Part shown: positions 49,754 through 59,908 of the stretch, one piece after another
Layout of the letters: every line of letters starts with the position of its first letter
Position numbering within the stretch: the first letter of the stretch is position 1
Assembly: GCF_008704715.1 (NCBI RefSeq)
Contig: NZ_CP023689.1
Location: 4,588,001-4,652,000 of the forward strand
Length of the DNA stretch: 64,000 nt
Direction: 5' to 3'
From: Streptomyces chartreusis
Lineage (GTDB): Bacteria; Actinomycetota; Actinomycetes; Streptomycetales; Streptomycetaceae
Made by a program: the position numbers and the translations under genes
The notes under the pieces: model-generated
What the model was told of the DNA's origin: nothing
The model's input: the letters and a program-made list of their open reading frames with translations, nothing else
The model's database searches: none

Positions 49754-50938
49754 TCAGCGCAGCACCTCGCCCAACACCCGGGCCGCCCGCTCCACATCCG
49801 CGAACCCCACATACAGCGGCGTGAAACCGAACCGCAGCACATCGGGATGCCGGAAGTCGCCGACGACCCCCCGCTCGATGAGCCGCTTCATCACGTCCCC
49901 GGCGTCGTCGCAGCGCAGGGCCACCTGGCTGCCGCGCTCGCTGTGCGCCACCGGCGTCACCGACTCCACGCGCCCCTCGGGCACATACGCCGCGACGCAC
50001 TCCAGGAAGAAGTCCGTCAGCGCCAGCGACTTGGCCCGCACCGCCTCGATCCGCACCCCGTCCCAGACCTCCAGGGCCGCCTCCAGAGCGAGCATGGAGA
50101 GGATGTCGGGTGTGCCGACGCGGCCGCGCAGCGCTCCCGACGCCGGTTCGAAGGCGGGCCGCATGCCGAACGGCTCGGCGTGCGAGTTCCAGCCGGGCAG
50201 CGGGGAGTCGAAGCGGTCCTGGAGTTCCCGGCGGACGTACAGGTACGCCGGTGAACCGGGGCCGCCGTTCAGGTACTTGTAGGTGCAGCCGACCGCCAGG
50301 TCCACCCCGTGCTCGTCGAGCCCGACCGGCAGGGCGCCCGCGCTGTGGCACAGGTCCCAGACCGCCACCGCGCCCGCCGCGTGCACGGCGGCGGTCAGGG
50401 ACGGCAGGTCGTGCAGCCGGCCCGTGCGGTAGTCGACGTGGTTCAGCAGGACGGCGGCCGTACGGTCGTTCAGCGCGCCCGGCACCTCGGCCGGGGTCAC
50501 GGGCCGCAGCGTACGGCCGGTCATCCGGGCCGCCGACTCGGCGATGTAGCCGTCGGTGGGGAAGGTCGTCGCGTCGACGAGGATCTCGTCGCGGTCCGCG
50601 TCGGCCATGCGAACCGCAGCCACAAGTGCCTTGAAGACATTGACACTTGTGGAGTCCCCGACGACGATCTGGCCGTGCGCCGCCCCCACCAGCGGAGCGA
50701 TCTTGTCGCCGATCCGCTCGGGCGCGGTCCACCAGCCGCTCTCGTCCCAGGAGCGGATGCGCATCCGGCCCCACTGCCGCAGTACGACGTCCTCGACCCG
50801 CCCCGGCACGTTCGCGGGCAGGGCACCCAGGGAGTTCCCGTCGAGGTAGACGACCTCGTCGAGCACGAACTGCTTGCGGACGCCGGCCAGTTCGTCGGCG
50901 GCGTCCAGCGCCCCCGCCCGTGTCGTGAGCTCAGACAT
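49754..50938 (-). CDS. kynU: Kynureninase
   Basis: A 394-residue PLP enzyme that cleaves kynurenine to anthranilate and alanine. YLDGNSLGALP (31-41), SWDESGWWTAPERIGDKIAPLVGA (63-86), VWDLCHSAGALPVGL (193-207) and the PLP lysine in GCTYKYLNGGPGSPAYLYV (Lys221) are diagnostic. It overlaps the upstream tryptophan 2,3-dioxygenase gene by 8 nt, so both are cotranscribed. In Streptomyces this pathway supplies anthranilate and hydroxylated derivatives, some used in antibiotics. It is convergent with the TetR gene. Confidence 0.96.
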   Translation of the reverse strand: MSELTTRAGALDAADELAGVRKQFVLDEVVYLDGNSLGALPANVPGRVEDVVLRQWGRMRIRSWDESGWWTAPERIGDKIAPLVGAAHGQIVVGDSTSVNVFKALVAAVRMADADRDEILVDATTFPTDGYIAESAARMTGRTLRPVTPAEVPGALNDRTAAVLLNHVDYRTGRLHDLPSLTAAVHAAGAVAVWDLCHSAGALPVGLDEHGVDLAVGCTYKYLNGGPGSPAYLYVRRELQDRFDSPLPGWNSHAEPFGMRPAFEPASGALRGRVGTPDILSMLALEAALEVWDGVRIEAVRAKSLALTDFFLECVAAYVPEGRVESVTPVAHSERGSQVALRCDDAGDVMKRLIERGVVGDFRHPDVLRFGFTPLYVGFADVERAARVLGEVLR

Positions 50939-51803
50939 GGGACCTCGCCGTCCACAGCTCGGGGAAGACGTTCTTCTGCGCGCGCTTCTCCAGCCAGGCC
51001 ACGCCGGCCGAGCCGCCGGTGCCGGCCTTGGCGCCCATCGCGCGGCGGGTGGCGACCAGGTGGTCGTTGCGCCAGCGCCACACCAGTTCGGCGACGTCGG
51101 TGAGGGCCTCGCCCAGTCGGGCGAGCTCGGAGTTCTGGTCGCCCGAGTAGATCGCCGTCCAGGCGGCCTCGACCTCCGGCGAGGGGTCGTACCGGCGCGA
51201 GACGTCGCGCTTGAGGACCGCCTCGGGGATCGCGCAGCCGTGCCGGGCGAGGAAGCGCAGCACCTCGTCGTAGAGGCTGGGCTCGTGCAGCGCCTTCTCC
51301 AGCTCCGCGTGGACGCGCGGGGCGCCGCGGTGCGGGACGAGCATGGACGCGGACTTCTCGGCGAGCAGGAACTCCATCCGGCGGTACATCGCCGACTGGA
51401 AGCCGGAGCCCTCGCCGAGGGCGCTGCGGTAGGCGTTGAACTGGGCCGGCGTGAGCTGGCCGAGCGGCTTCCAGGAGTGGTTCAGGGCGTCCAGTTCCCG
51501 GACGGAACGCTTCAGGGCGTCGATCGCCACGCCCGGCCGGTCCTCGCGCAGCGCCCGCGCCGCGGTCTCCCACTCATGGACGATGACGGTGAACCACAGC
51601 TCCATGACCTGGGTCGTGACCAGGAAGACCATCTCTCCGGGGTCGTCGGAGAGGGTGTGCTGGAGGTGGGTGAGCACATCCGCCTTGACGTAGTCCTCGT
51701 ACGGCGTGGTGCCCGCGAAGTCGAGATTGGGGGTCTCGGGCTCTTGAGTCTCCGGGGAGGTTTCCGGGGGTGTCTCCGCGGACCGGTGAGCCTGCTGGGA
51801 CAT
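50931..51803 (-). CDS. kynA: Tryptophan 2,3-dioxygenase
   Basis: A 290-residue heme dioxygenase that opens the indole ring of tryptophan to give N-formylkynurenine. Family marks: TPYEDYVKADVLTHLQHTLSDDPGEMVFLVTTQVMELWFTVIVHEW (33-78), GEGSGFQSAMYRRMEFLLAEK (129-149) and the C-terminal WRWRNDHLVATRRAMGAKAGTGGSAGVAWLEKRAQKNVFPELW. An acidic, Pro-rich N-terminal tail of about 25 residues precedes the domain. First gene of the kynurenine operon; a possible TetR half-site lies about 30-50 nt upstream. Confidence 0.96.
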   Translation of the reverse strand: MSQQAHRSAETPPETSPETQEPETPNLDFAGTTPYEDYVKADVLTHLQHTLSDDPGEMVFLVTTQVMELWFTVIVHEWETAARALREDRPGVAIDALKRSVRELDALNHSWKPLGQLTPAQFNAYRSALGEGSGFQSAMYRRMEFLLAEKSASMLVPHRGAPRVHAELEKALHEPSLYDEVLRFLARHGCAIPEAVLKRDVSRRYDPSPEVEAAWTAIYSGDQNSELARLGEALTDVAELVWRWRNDHLVATRRAMGAKAGTGGSAGVAWLEKRAQKNVFPELWTARSHV

Positions 51804-51905
51804 TGCTGTCTCCTGTGTAACTTCGGGTAGCGGTCCGCCCTGCCGTTATCGGCAAAGGGGCCCCGGTCCCCACCGGCATCCTCAGGGATCGCCCCGGGTG
51901 GCGCA

Positions 51906-51937
51906 AGGCCCGCCTGGTCACATCGGCGGGCGGGCCT
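51906..51937 (-). terminator. Stem-loop after the DUF3151 gene
   Basis: AGGCCCGCC (51906-51914) and GGCGGGCCT (51929-51937) form a 9-bp perfect stem with a 14-nt loop, starting 20 nt past the DUF3151 stop on the minus strand and upstream of the dioxygenase promoter. It separates the two transcription units. Confidence 0.65.
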
Positions 51938-51956
51938 CACGCGCGGAGCCGCGCCG

Positions 51957-52370
51957 CTAGCCCAGGGTCTGGGCGGCGGTCGCCGAGGAGTCCTTCAGGA
52001 ACTGCGAGCAGCGCTCGTACTCCTCCTGCTCGCCGATGGAGCCGGCGGCACGGGCGAGGGCGTGCAGGGCGCGCAGGAAGCCGCGGTTGGGCTCGTGCTC
52101 CCACGGGACCGGGCCGTGGCCCTTCCAGCCGTTGCGGCGCAGGGCGTCCAGGCCGCGGTGGTAGCCCGTACGGGCGTAGGCGTACGACTCCACGACGCTG
52201 CCCCGCTCGAACGCCTCGTCGGCCAGCTGGGCCCAGGCCAGCGAGGAGGTCGGGTACTTCGCGGCGACATCCGCGGGGGCGGTGCCGCCGGCGAGCAGCT
52301 CGCGCGGCTCGGGGTCGTCGGGGAGGTGGGTCGGGGGCGGTCCCCCGAGAAGGTCTTCGTGAATGGCCAT
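51957..52370 (-). CDS. DUF3151-domain protein
   Basis: A 137-residue soluble protein of the DUF3151 family, usual in actinobacteria near fba. It is helical with TPR-like content (SSLAWAQLADEAFERGSVVESYAYARTGYHRGLDALRRNGWKGHGPVPWEHEPNRGFLRALHALARAAGSIGE). Function unknown. The ATG has no strong ribosome site. It is followed by a terminator and preceded by the MFS exporter gene on the same strand. Confidence 0.9.
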   Translation of the reverse strand: MAIHEDLLGGPPPTHLPDDPEPRELLAGGTAPADVAAKYPTSSLAWAQLADEAFERGSVVESYAYARTGYHRGLDALRRNGWKGHGPVPWEHEPNRGFLRALHALARAAGSIGEQEEYERCSQFLKDSSATAAQTLG

Positions 52371-52469
52371 GAGGTCCAGTCTGGCCCATGGGAGGAGTAC
52401 GGCAGCTCGAGGGCGCCCTAGTGGGACTGCCCCCGTCCGCGAACTCCCCCGGCGCCGGACGCGGGGCTC

Positions 52470-53975
52470 TCAGCCCTCGGCGTTCCCCCCGGCGCCCCCC
52501 TTGCCGTCCACCTCCAGCCGCCCCCGGCTCCGCACGCCCTCCAGCGGAGGTGTTGTCACGCTGCCGTGGTGCAGGCACTCCGGCTTGCGGCAGTCCGGCG
52601 GCAGTGGCCGTACCGTCGCAAAGGCGATCAGCGCGCCCAGGACGAGCACCCCGGCGCAGATCGGCATCGCCCGGTCGAACGCGGCGTCGAAGGCGTCGGC
52701 CGAGCGGTAGGCCTCCTCGCCCATTCCGGCCAGCAGCGGCAGCGCGGCCACCGCGACCAGGCCCGCCGCCCGGGCCGCCGCGTTGTTGACGCCGCTGGCC
52801 AGGCCGGCGCGGGCGGTGTCGACGGAGGCCAGGACGGTCGCGGTCAGGGGCGCCACCAGGGTGACCATGCCGAGGCCCAGGACCAGCAGGGCCGGCAGGA
52901 CGTCGGTGACGTAGGAGGCGTTCTCGCCCACCCGCAGCATCAGCAGTATCCCGGCCGCGCACAGCAGCGGGCCGACGGTCAGCGGGATGCGCGGCCCGAT
53001 CCGGTCGGCGAGGGCGCCCGAGCGGGCCGAGAACAGCAGCATCAGGGCGGTCGTGGGCAGCAGGGCCGTACCGGCGCCGAGCGCCGAGTAGCCGGAGACG
53101 ACCTGGAGCTGGAGCGCGGCGAGGAAGAAGAAGCCGCTGAAGGCCGCGTAGACACAGAGCGTGACGAGGTTGACGGCCGTGAACTGGCGGGAGCGGAAGA
53201 TGTCGAGCGGCATCATCGGGTCGGGCCTGTGACGCTCGACGTAGACGAAGGCGACCCCGGCCGCCACGCCGGCGATCGCGGTGATCCACACGGTCACCGA
53301 GACCTGCTGGGCCTCGATCAGCGCGTACGTCACCAGGGCCAGGGCCGCTGCCCCGAGGAAGGCACCGAGCACGTCGAAGCGGCCGTGCTTGGTCCCGTCG
53401 CCGGACTCCGGAACGTGCCGTACGGCGATCGGCGCGCACAGCAGCGCCAGCGGGACGTTCAGCAGGAAGACCCAGCGCCAGCCGGGGCCGTCGACCAGCC
53501 AGCCGCCGAGGAAGGGACCCACGGCCGCGCCGATGCCCCCGAAGCCGGACCAGAGGCCGACCGCCTTCGCCCGGTCGTCGGGATGGAAGGACGCCTGGAT
53601 CAGGGCCAGCGACCCGGGGGTGAGCAGGGCGCCGCCGATGCCCTGGAGCGCCCGGGCCGCGATGAGCACGCCGACGTTCGGGGCGACCCCGCACAGCAGC
53701 GAGGCCAGGGCGAACCACACGACGCCGATGACGAAGACCCGGCGCCGCCCGTACCGGTCGCCCAGCGAGCCGCCGAGCAGGATCAGCCCGGCCAGCGTCA
53801 GCATGTACGCGTTGACGGTCCACTGGAGCGCGGCGAGGTCGGCGTCGAGGTCCTCGCCGATGCGTGGGAGGGCTACGTTGACGACGGTCGAGTCCAGCAT
53901 CGCCATGCTGGAGCCGAGGACGGTGGTGAGCAGGATCCACTTGCCTTGCGGCGAGGCCAACCTGACATCGGGCAT
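52470..53975 (-). CDS. MFS drug exporter, DHA2 (14-helix) family
   Basis: A 501-residue major facilitator with about 14 transmembrane helices. LDSTVVNVALPRIGEDL (motif D), GGSLGDRYGRRRVFVIG (motif A) and GPFLGGWLVDGPGWRWVFLLNVPLALL (motif C) define the DHA2/EmrB-QacA drug:proton antiporters. The C-terminal tail is cytosolic with two cysteines (PPDCRKPECLHHG). ATG 53975 is preferred over the TTG 15 nt upstream since the latter falls inside the fba terminator hairpin. Export of an antibiotic or toxic compound is likely; no adjacent regulator is seen. Confidence 0.92.
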   Translation of the reverse strand: MPDVRLASPQGKWILLTTVLGSSMAMLDSTVVNVALPRIGEDLDADLAALQWTVNAYMLTLAGLILLGGSLGDRYGRRRVFVIGVVWFALASLLCGVAPNVGVLIAARALQGIGGALLTPGSLALIQASFHPDDRAKAVGLWSGFGGIGAAVGPFLGGWLVDGPGWRWVFLLNVPLALLCAPIAVRHVPESGDGTKHGRFDVLGAFLGAAALALVTYALIEAQQVSVTVWITAIAGVAAGVAFVYVERHRPDPMMPLDIFRSRQFTAVNLVTLCVYAAFSGFFFLAALQLQVVSGYSALGAGTALLPTTALMLLFSARSGALADRIGPRIPLTVGPLLCAAGILLMLRVGENASYVTDVLPALLVLGLGMVTLVAPLTATVLASVDTARAGLASGVNNAAARAAGLVAVAALPLLAGMGEEAYRSADAFDAAFDRAMPICAGVLVLGALIAFATVRPLPPDCRKPECLHHGSVTTPPLEGVRSRGRLEVDGKGGAGGNAEG

Positions 53976-53989
53976 GCCCCAGATATACA

Positions 53990-54019
53990 ACGAGCCCGGT
54001 GCCGTAGCACCGGGCTCGT
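53990..54019 (-). terminator. Strong terminator of fba
   Basis: ACGAGCCCGGTGC (53990-54002) and GCACCGGGCTCGT (54007-54019) form a perfect 13-bp stem with a CGTA loop, 13 nt past the fba stop. It lies only 14 nt before the MFS start, so the MFS message either reads through this hairpin or starts almost at its ATG. Confidence 0.85.
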
Positions 54020-54032
54020 CGTGGATCCCGCT

Positions 54033-55055
<1,023 letters not shown>

Positions 55056-55225
55056 CTGTCCGCTCCTTGGAGTGTGCGGGTCGACGTACTGCGTACGGCG
55101 TTCTGGCTTACGGCCCTGACCTAGACCTAGGGATGCGACGTCATCGTCGGCCCCATCTTTCCAGACGAACCGGGATGCTCCGAGCGCCTGTCACCTGCCG
55201 AGACGGGCGCCCGTGCGGACCGGCG

Positions 55226-55774
55226 TCAGTCCAGGCCGAGTTCGTCCTTGGAGTAGGCGAAGAGATACGGCACTCCGGCGCCCTGCTCGATCTTCTCGGC
55301 GGCGCCGGTGGCCCGGTCGACGATCGTCGCGACGCCGACGACCTCGGCGCCGGCCTCGCGCACGGCCTCGACGGCGGTGAGCGGGGAGCCGCCGGTGGTG
55401 GAGGTGTCCTCGACGACGAGGACACGGCGCCCGGCGATGTCCGGCCCCTCGACCCGGCGCTGCATCCCGTGCGCCTTGGCGGCCTTGCGGACGACGAACG
55501 CGTCGAGCCGCCTGCCGCGCGCGGAGGCGGCGTGCAGCATCGCGGCGGCAACGGGGTCGGCGCCCATGGTGAGCCCGCCGACCGCGTCGAACTCCAGCTC
55601 CGCCGTCAGATCGAGCAGCACCTGCCCGACGAGCGGAGCGGCCTCGCCGTCGAGGGTGACGCGCCGGAGGTCGACGTAGTAGTCGGCTTCGAGCCCCGAC
55701 GACAGGGTCACCTTGCCGTGCACCACGGCCTTGTCCTTGATCTGGTTCAGCAGCTCGCCACGTACGTCAGTCAT
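55226..55774 (-). CDS. pyrE: Orotate phosphoribosyltransferase
   Basis: A 182-residue enzyme converting orotate and PRPP to OMP in pyrimidine synthesis. The PRPP loop RRVLVVEDTSTTGGSPLTAVEAVREAGAEVVGV (about 117-150) and FVVRKAAKAHGMQRRVEG (about 93-110, Lys-rich flexible loop) are seen. Length normal. It follows the mutarotase gene with an 10-nt gap on the same strand, so the two are probably cotranscribed. Confidence 0.97.
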   Translation of the reverse strand: MTDVRGELLNQIKDKAVVHGKVTLSSGLEADYYVDLRRVTLDGEAAPLVGQVLLDLTAELEFDAVGGLTMGADPVAAAMLHAASARGRRLDAFVVRKAAKAHGMQRRVEGPDIAGRRVLVVEDTSTTGGSPLTAVEAVREAGAEVVGVATIVDRATGAAEKIEQGAGVPYLFAYSKDELGLD

Positions 55775-55784
55775 GCCGCCCAGC

Positions 55785-56573
55785 TTAGAGGCGCCGCCAG
55801 CTCCAGACGGTCGTGGCCTCCAGCGGCTCCAGGGGCGTGACCAGGCGGGGCAGGGTGTTCAGCCCGTTGGGCGGCCCGGTCTGCGGCTCGACGCAGACGG
55901 CGGCCTCCTGCTCGTCGTAGACGACGACCCACTTCTCGCGGCTGCTCACCTTCAGCTCCAGCTGCCCCGGCCAGGTGAGCGTGACGTCGACGCCGTCGGG
56001 CATCCCGAAGCAGTCGTCCCACGGGCCGGGCAGCGGCTCGATGCGGTTCCCGGTGGGCAGGTGGTCGTCCCCGCGCTCCTCCTGCCAGGCCGGGCTGAAG
56101 TCGAGCCGGACGTCCTCGGCGCCGAGGTTGCGGTTGAACCAGGGGTGCCAGCCGATCTGCGCCGGGAAGGAGTCCTCGTACGTCTCGACGGACATGGTGA
56201 GACTGAGGCTGTCCGGCGTGAGCGCGACGACATGCGTGACACGACCGGCGTACGGCCACGGCTCGACCAGGTCGTACGTGATCACGGCCTCGCCGTCGGC
56301 GACCCGAGCGACCTTCCAGGCGCCGTCGCGGGTGGTGCCGTGGATGGCGTGCGGCGGGGCGTTGAGCGGCATCTGCCGCACCCGGGCGCCGTCGAGGAAC
56401 CGGCCGTCCCTGATCCGCCCGCACCAGGGAACCATCGGGAAGCACCCGAACCGCTCCCCCTGCCGCAGCAACTCGGTGCCCCCGACGCGCAGCCCCCCGA
56501 CCCGCCCGCCGTTCCCCGGCAGCACGTCCACCTCCGCGTCACCCGCGGTCAGCGTGATGTGTTCGTTACTCAC
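55785..56573 (-). CDS. Aldose 1-epimerase-like mutarotase
   Basis: A 262-residue galactose-mutarotase-fold protein, all beta. MVPWCGRIRDGRF (47-59), HAIHGTTRDGAW (75-86) and IGWHPWFNR (139-147) carry the conserved His and Arg residues, with PQTGPPNGLN and the acidic residue in CVEPQTG near the end. It interconverts anomers of a hexose or hexose phosphate; exact sugar unknown. GTG start. Cotranscribed with pyrE. Confidence 0.9.
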   Translation of the reverse strand: MSNEHITLTAGDAEVDVLPGNGGRVGGLRVGGTELLRQGERFGCFPMVPWCGRIRDGRFLDGARVRQMPLNAPPHAIHGTTRDGAWKVARVADGEAVITYDLVEPWPYAGRVTHVVALTPDSLSLTMSVETYEDSFPAQIGWHPWFNRNLGAEDVRLDFSPAWQEERGDDHLPTGNRIEPLPGPWDDCFGMPDGVDVTLTWPGQLELKVSSREKWVVVYDEQEAAVCVEPQTGPPNGLNTLPRLVTPLEPLEATTVWSWRRL

Positions 56574-56598
56574 GGGAAGACCCTACTGGGACGATCGC

Positions 56599-57501
56599 TC
56601 AGCGCCGACGCCGCAGCATCCGCCCCACCACGATCGCCGAGGCCAGCACCAGCGCCGCCGCCGGCGCGGCCCACCGAAGCGTCGAGTTCGGCGCAATGGT
56701 CTGCGGCGCCGGGACAGGCGCGTACCGCCCCCGCGGCGGCGCATGATCCACTTCCTCCGCACTACGCCCGATCATCGTCCGTCGAGCATGCGCGGCCTCC
56801 GCCACAGGCGAATCCTCCCCGTCTTCGTCCTCGTCGTCCTCGTCCTCGGAGTCGTCCTCCTGGGCCCGCGGATCCAACGACGGCGGCGGCACCTCACTGT
56901 CGAAGACGGAACCGGACCCGGCCCCGTCGTCCGCGGCATCACGCCCCGGCTCCGGCACGGCCGCGTCATCCGCATCCGGCGTCGTCTCGAAGTCACTGGT
57001 CACCCGGTCCTCGAACTCCCCGGGCGCCAAAGTCTCCTCAACGGCCTCGGTCTCGACGTCCGCCTCGGACCCCGCTTCCCCGGCCACGACCCCCAACTGC
57101 CCACCAAACCGATTCAGCAGCCGGGACACGGCCGACCCCACGGCCTCCGCCGAGAACTCCGTGACCCGCCCGTCGGCCGACGCGGTCCCCTCGAACCGCA
57201 GCGTGGCCCCGCCCTCGGCCTCGGCGACCCGCAGGGTGAGCGCCAGCTTCACGGACCCGTTCCCGCGCGCCTCGGTCGCGTCGCCCTCGACGGCGTAGGA
57301 ACCGTCCTCCCGGGCCGAGATCCGAACGGCACCGCGATAGGTGATGGTGTGACCGCCGACGCGCACCTTCAGCCGCCCGGTCACCGGCTCGGCCCCGGCG
57401 TCCTGCTGGAGCCCGGGGACCGCCCGGGCGACCCGCGCGGGATCGGCCAGCACCTCCCTGAGCCGCTCCGCCGTAACCGGAACGAACACCTCATGCTCCA
57501 T
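56599..57501 (-). CDS. CoxG/SRPBCC-family protein with C-terminal membrane anchor
   Basis: A 300-residue protein. Residues 1-145 match the SRPBCC/CO-dehydrogenase subunit G family (MEHEVFVPVTAERLREVLADPARVARAVPGL, YRGAVRISARED, GSAVSRLLNRFGGQL). A very acidic linker (residues about 150-235, including a DSEDEDDEDEDGEDS stretch) follows, then a single transmembrane helix (about 275-295) and a basic end RRRR. It presumably binds a hydrophobic ligand or assists a molybdo-enzyme at the membrane; no molybdenum hydroxylase genes adjoin it. The ATG at 57501 is chosen to start the SRPBCC domain. Confidence 0.82.
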   Translation of the reverse strand: MEHEVFVPVTAERLREVLADPARVARAVPGLQQDAGAEPVTGRLKVRVGGHTITYRGAVRISAREDGSYAVEGDATEARGNGSVKLALTLRVAEAEGGATLRFEGTASADGRVTEFSAEAVGSAVSRLLNRFGGQLGVVAGEAGSEADVETEAVEETLAPGEFEDRVTSDFETTPDADDAAVPEPGRDAADDGAGSGSVFDSEVPPPSLDPRAQEDDSEDEDDEDEDGEDSPVAEAAHARRTMIGRSAEEVDHAPPRGRYAPVPAPQTIAPNSTLRWAAPAAALVLASAIVVGRMLRRRR

Positions 57502-57625
57502 GCCGATCGAGCCTACCCAGCATGGCGTGAACCGCACCCACACATCCCGGGATTCTCACCGGACACCCGCCCGCCGGGCGTATCCTCCCCGCGCCCCGCC
57601 ACTCCCCCGCCCCCGTCGGTCCTGC

Positions 57626-59269
57626 TCAGTACCGCGGATGCAGCACCGTGGAAGCCCCCAACCCCCCGACCCTCGTCTCCTCCGCCGCCCTGGCATCCGC
57701 CGTCAGGCCCGTCTGGGTCAGGGTCTCCGGACGCGGTGCGCCCTCCCCCGTGCCGAGCCGCAGCACCGGCCGTTCCTCCCGGGCCGCCAGGATGAAGCCC
57801 CAGTCCTGCGGTGCGCGGGTCGGGCGGGTGGAGCGGTCGGGGCCGGCCGTGAAGCCGGAGTCGCGGCCGCTGACCCGGTACGGCTCGGTGCGCAGGCCGG
57901 CCGAGCGCAGCGTCGCGTCGGCCGTCCAGAAGACGCGGGGCCGCGACGACACCGGCCCGGCGTGCACCGCGAGGCGCCCGTGCGGGGTCAGGGCGCGGTG
58001 GACGAGGCCGTAGAACTCCTGGGAGTAGAGCTTCGTGCTGGCGGTGATGCCGGGGTCGGGCAGATCGGAGATGACGACGTCGTACGTCTCCGGCGGAGCC
58101 AGCCGCAGCCACCGGAACGCGTCGTCGGTCATGACATGGACGCGGGTGTCGTCGTACGCGTCCCCGTTGAGCCGGGACAGCGCGGGGTCCTCGCGTGCCA
58201 GCCGCACCACCTCGGGGTCGACCTCGACGACGTCGACCCGGTGCACCCCGGGATGGCGCAGCACTTCGCGCGCCGCCAGCCCGTCCCCGCCGCCGAGGAT
58301 GAGCACGCGCGTGTGCTCGCCGCTCATCGCGGGGTGGACCAGCGCCTCGTGGTAGCGGCGGGCGTCGCGCCCGCCGACCCGCAGCCGGCCGTCGAGGAAG
58401 AGGTCGAGGGGCCGGCCGTCGGTGCCGCCGGTGATGACGACCTCCTGGACGTCCGTCTGGATCGCCACGCGTACGTCCCGCCCGTACACCGCGTGCCGGG
58501 CGGCCCGTTCGAAGTCGTCGACGAGTACGGCGGCGGAGGCGAGGATGCCGAGCACGGTGATGTTGGCGATCACCAGCAGCCAGCGGGCGCGGCGGCTGAG
58601 GTCCCCGCGGAACAGGCCGAGGACGAGCGCGCCGCCGACGACGGCGTTGACGGCGCCGGTGATCAGGGCCGAGCTCAACTGGCCCAGCAGGGGCAGCAGG
58701 AGGAAGGGGAAGGCGAGGCCGCCGACCAGCGCGCCGACGTAGTCCGCGGCGAACAGGTCGGCCACCGCGCCGCCCGCGTCCTGGCGCCGGATGCGCTGGA
58801 TGAGCTCCATCAGCAGCGGCACCTCGGCGCCGATGAGCAGGCCGATGGTGAGGGAGAAGGCGACGAGCAGGGCGCGCGGGCCGTGGGCCCACATCCCGCC
58901 CCAGTCGCCGGTCCAGGCGAAGACGGCGTACAGGGCGAGCGCGCTGGACCCGCCGACGAGGGCGAGCAGGGCCTCGATGGCGCCGAAGCCGGCCGCGGCG
59001 TGCGGGCGCAGACGCTTCGCGGCGAGGGAGCCGAGGCCCATCGCGAACACCATGACGGACAGCACGACGGAGGCCTGGGTGACCGAGTCGCCGATCAAGT
59101 AGGAGGCGAGGGCGACGAGTTCGAGTTCGTACACGAGTCCGCAGGCGGCACACACGAAGACGCCCGCGAGGACCAGGAATCGCCCGGTACCCGGCCGGAC
59201 CGGGAGCCGCGGGGGACCCGCCCAGGGCGGCCTGGTGCCGGGTGGGGCGGGGGCGTGCGGCTCGATCAC
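57626..59269 (-). CDS. Membrane spermidine-synthase-like protein
   Basis: A 547-residue protein combining seven to eight transmembrane helices (about 30-260) with a C-terminal polyamine aminopropyltransferase domain (LILGGGDGLAAREVLRHPGVHRVDVVEVDPEVVRLA, YDVVISDLPDPGITASTKLYSQEFYGLVHRAL). The Rossmann methyltransferase-like site is intact and the acidic DLPDP triad is present, but the tail beyond 470 is Pro/Arg-rich. Such membrane-linked forms exist in actinobacteria; the amine substrate is unclear. No decarboxylated-SAM genes lie nearby. The same-strand DUF2617 gene upstream ends 81 nt away. Confidence 0.88.
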   Translation of the reverse strand: MIEPHAPAPPGTRPPWAGPPRLPVRPGTGRFLVLAGVFVCAACGLVYELELVALASYLIGDSVTQASVVLSVMVFAMGLGSLAAKRLRPHAAAGFGAIEALLALVGGSSALALYAVFAWTGDWGGMWAHGPRALLVAFSLTIGLLIGAEVPLLMELIQRIRRQDAGGAVADLFAADYVGALVGGLAFPFLLLPLLGQLSSALITGAVNAVVGGALVLGLFRGDLSRRARWLLVIANITVLGILASAAVLVDDFERAARHAVYGRDVRVAIQTDVQEVVITGGTDGRPLDLFLDGRLRVGGRDARRYHEALVHPAMSGEHTRVLILGGGDGLAAREVLRHPGVHRVDVVEVDPEVVRLAREDPALSRLNGDAYDDTRVHVMTDDAFRWLRLAPPETYDVVISDLPDPGITASTKLYSQEFYGLVHRALTPHGRLAVHAGPVSSRPRVFWTADATLRSAGLRTEPYRVSGRDSGFTAGPDRSTRPTRAPQDWGFILAAREERPVLRLGTGEGAPRPETLTQTGLTADARAAEETRVGGLGASTVLHPRY

Positions 59270-59350
59270 GTTGCCGACGGTACGTTACGGCACGGGCACG
59301 CTTCGTCACCCACACGGGTGTTGTTGAGGCGGCTGACGTTTGCGTCGCCG

Positions 59351-59908
59351 TCAGACTCCCGACTGGCTGAACGGTGCCGTCCGGCGCCGGGCCGCGCCCT
59401 TGGCCACCCGTACGCCCACCCTGGTGCGGGTCGCCACCAACTGGCCGTCCTGCGGGTACGCGTGCCACGTACGCCAGTGCACCTGTCCCTCGTGGTGCTG
59501 GGCCAGCAGTGCGGTGAAGGCGTGCGGGCTGCCGGGGAAGACACCGGCGAGGCCGTGCGGATGGTCGGCGACCAGTGCCAGCAACTCCTGGGCCCGGCCC
59601 GCGAACTGACCGGGCGAGAGGATCTCCACGTGGGCGGCGAACTCGTACTCCCAGTCGTCCGTGCGCTTGGCCACGCCGAGGGGCAGGGGGGTGCTGCTGC
59701 CGGGCATGCAGGCCACCGTCTCCGAGCACATGCCCCGCTCCTCCTCCAACAGCACCTGGTGGGACGCGCCGAGCAGTCGTAACTGAAGCTTCGCGCCGGT
59801 CAGTTCGAGGTCGAGGGCGGCCAGCGCGGGCAGCGGCTCGCGCCCCAGGGCCCAGGCGAGGTCCGCCGCGCGCGTGTCGGTGTAGGCGGTGTTCAGGGTC
59901 GTGAGCAT
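59351..59908 (-). CDS. DUF2617-family protein
   Basis: A 185-residue protein of the actinobacterial DUF2617 family; ALDLELTGAKLQLRLLGASHQVLLEEERG and WEYEFAAHVEILSPGQFAGRAQELLALV, plus HPHGLAGVFPGSPHAFTALLAQHHEGQVHWRTWHAYPQ, follow the family pattern. Function unknown. It regularly neighbours the membrane spermidine-synthase-like gene in Streptomyces, so a shared pathway is possible. Confidence 0.88.
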   Translation of the reverse strand: MLTTLNTAYTDTRAADLAWALGREPLPALAALDLELTGAKLQLRLLGASHQVLLEEERGMCSETVACMPGSSTPLPLGVAKRTDDWEYEFAAHVEILSPGQFAGRAQELLALVADHPHGLAGVFPGSPHAFTALLAQHHEGQVHWRTWHAYPQDGQLVATRTRVGVRVAKGAARRRTAPFSQSGV

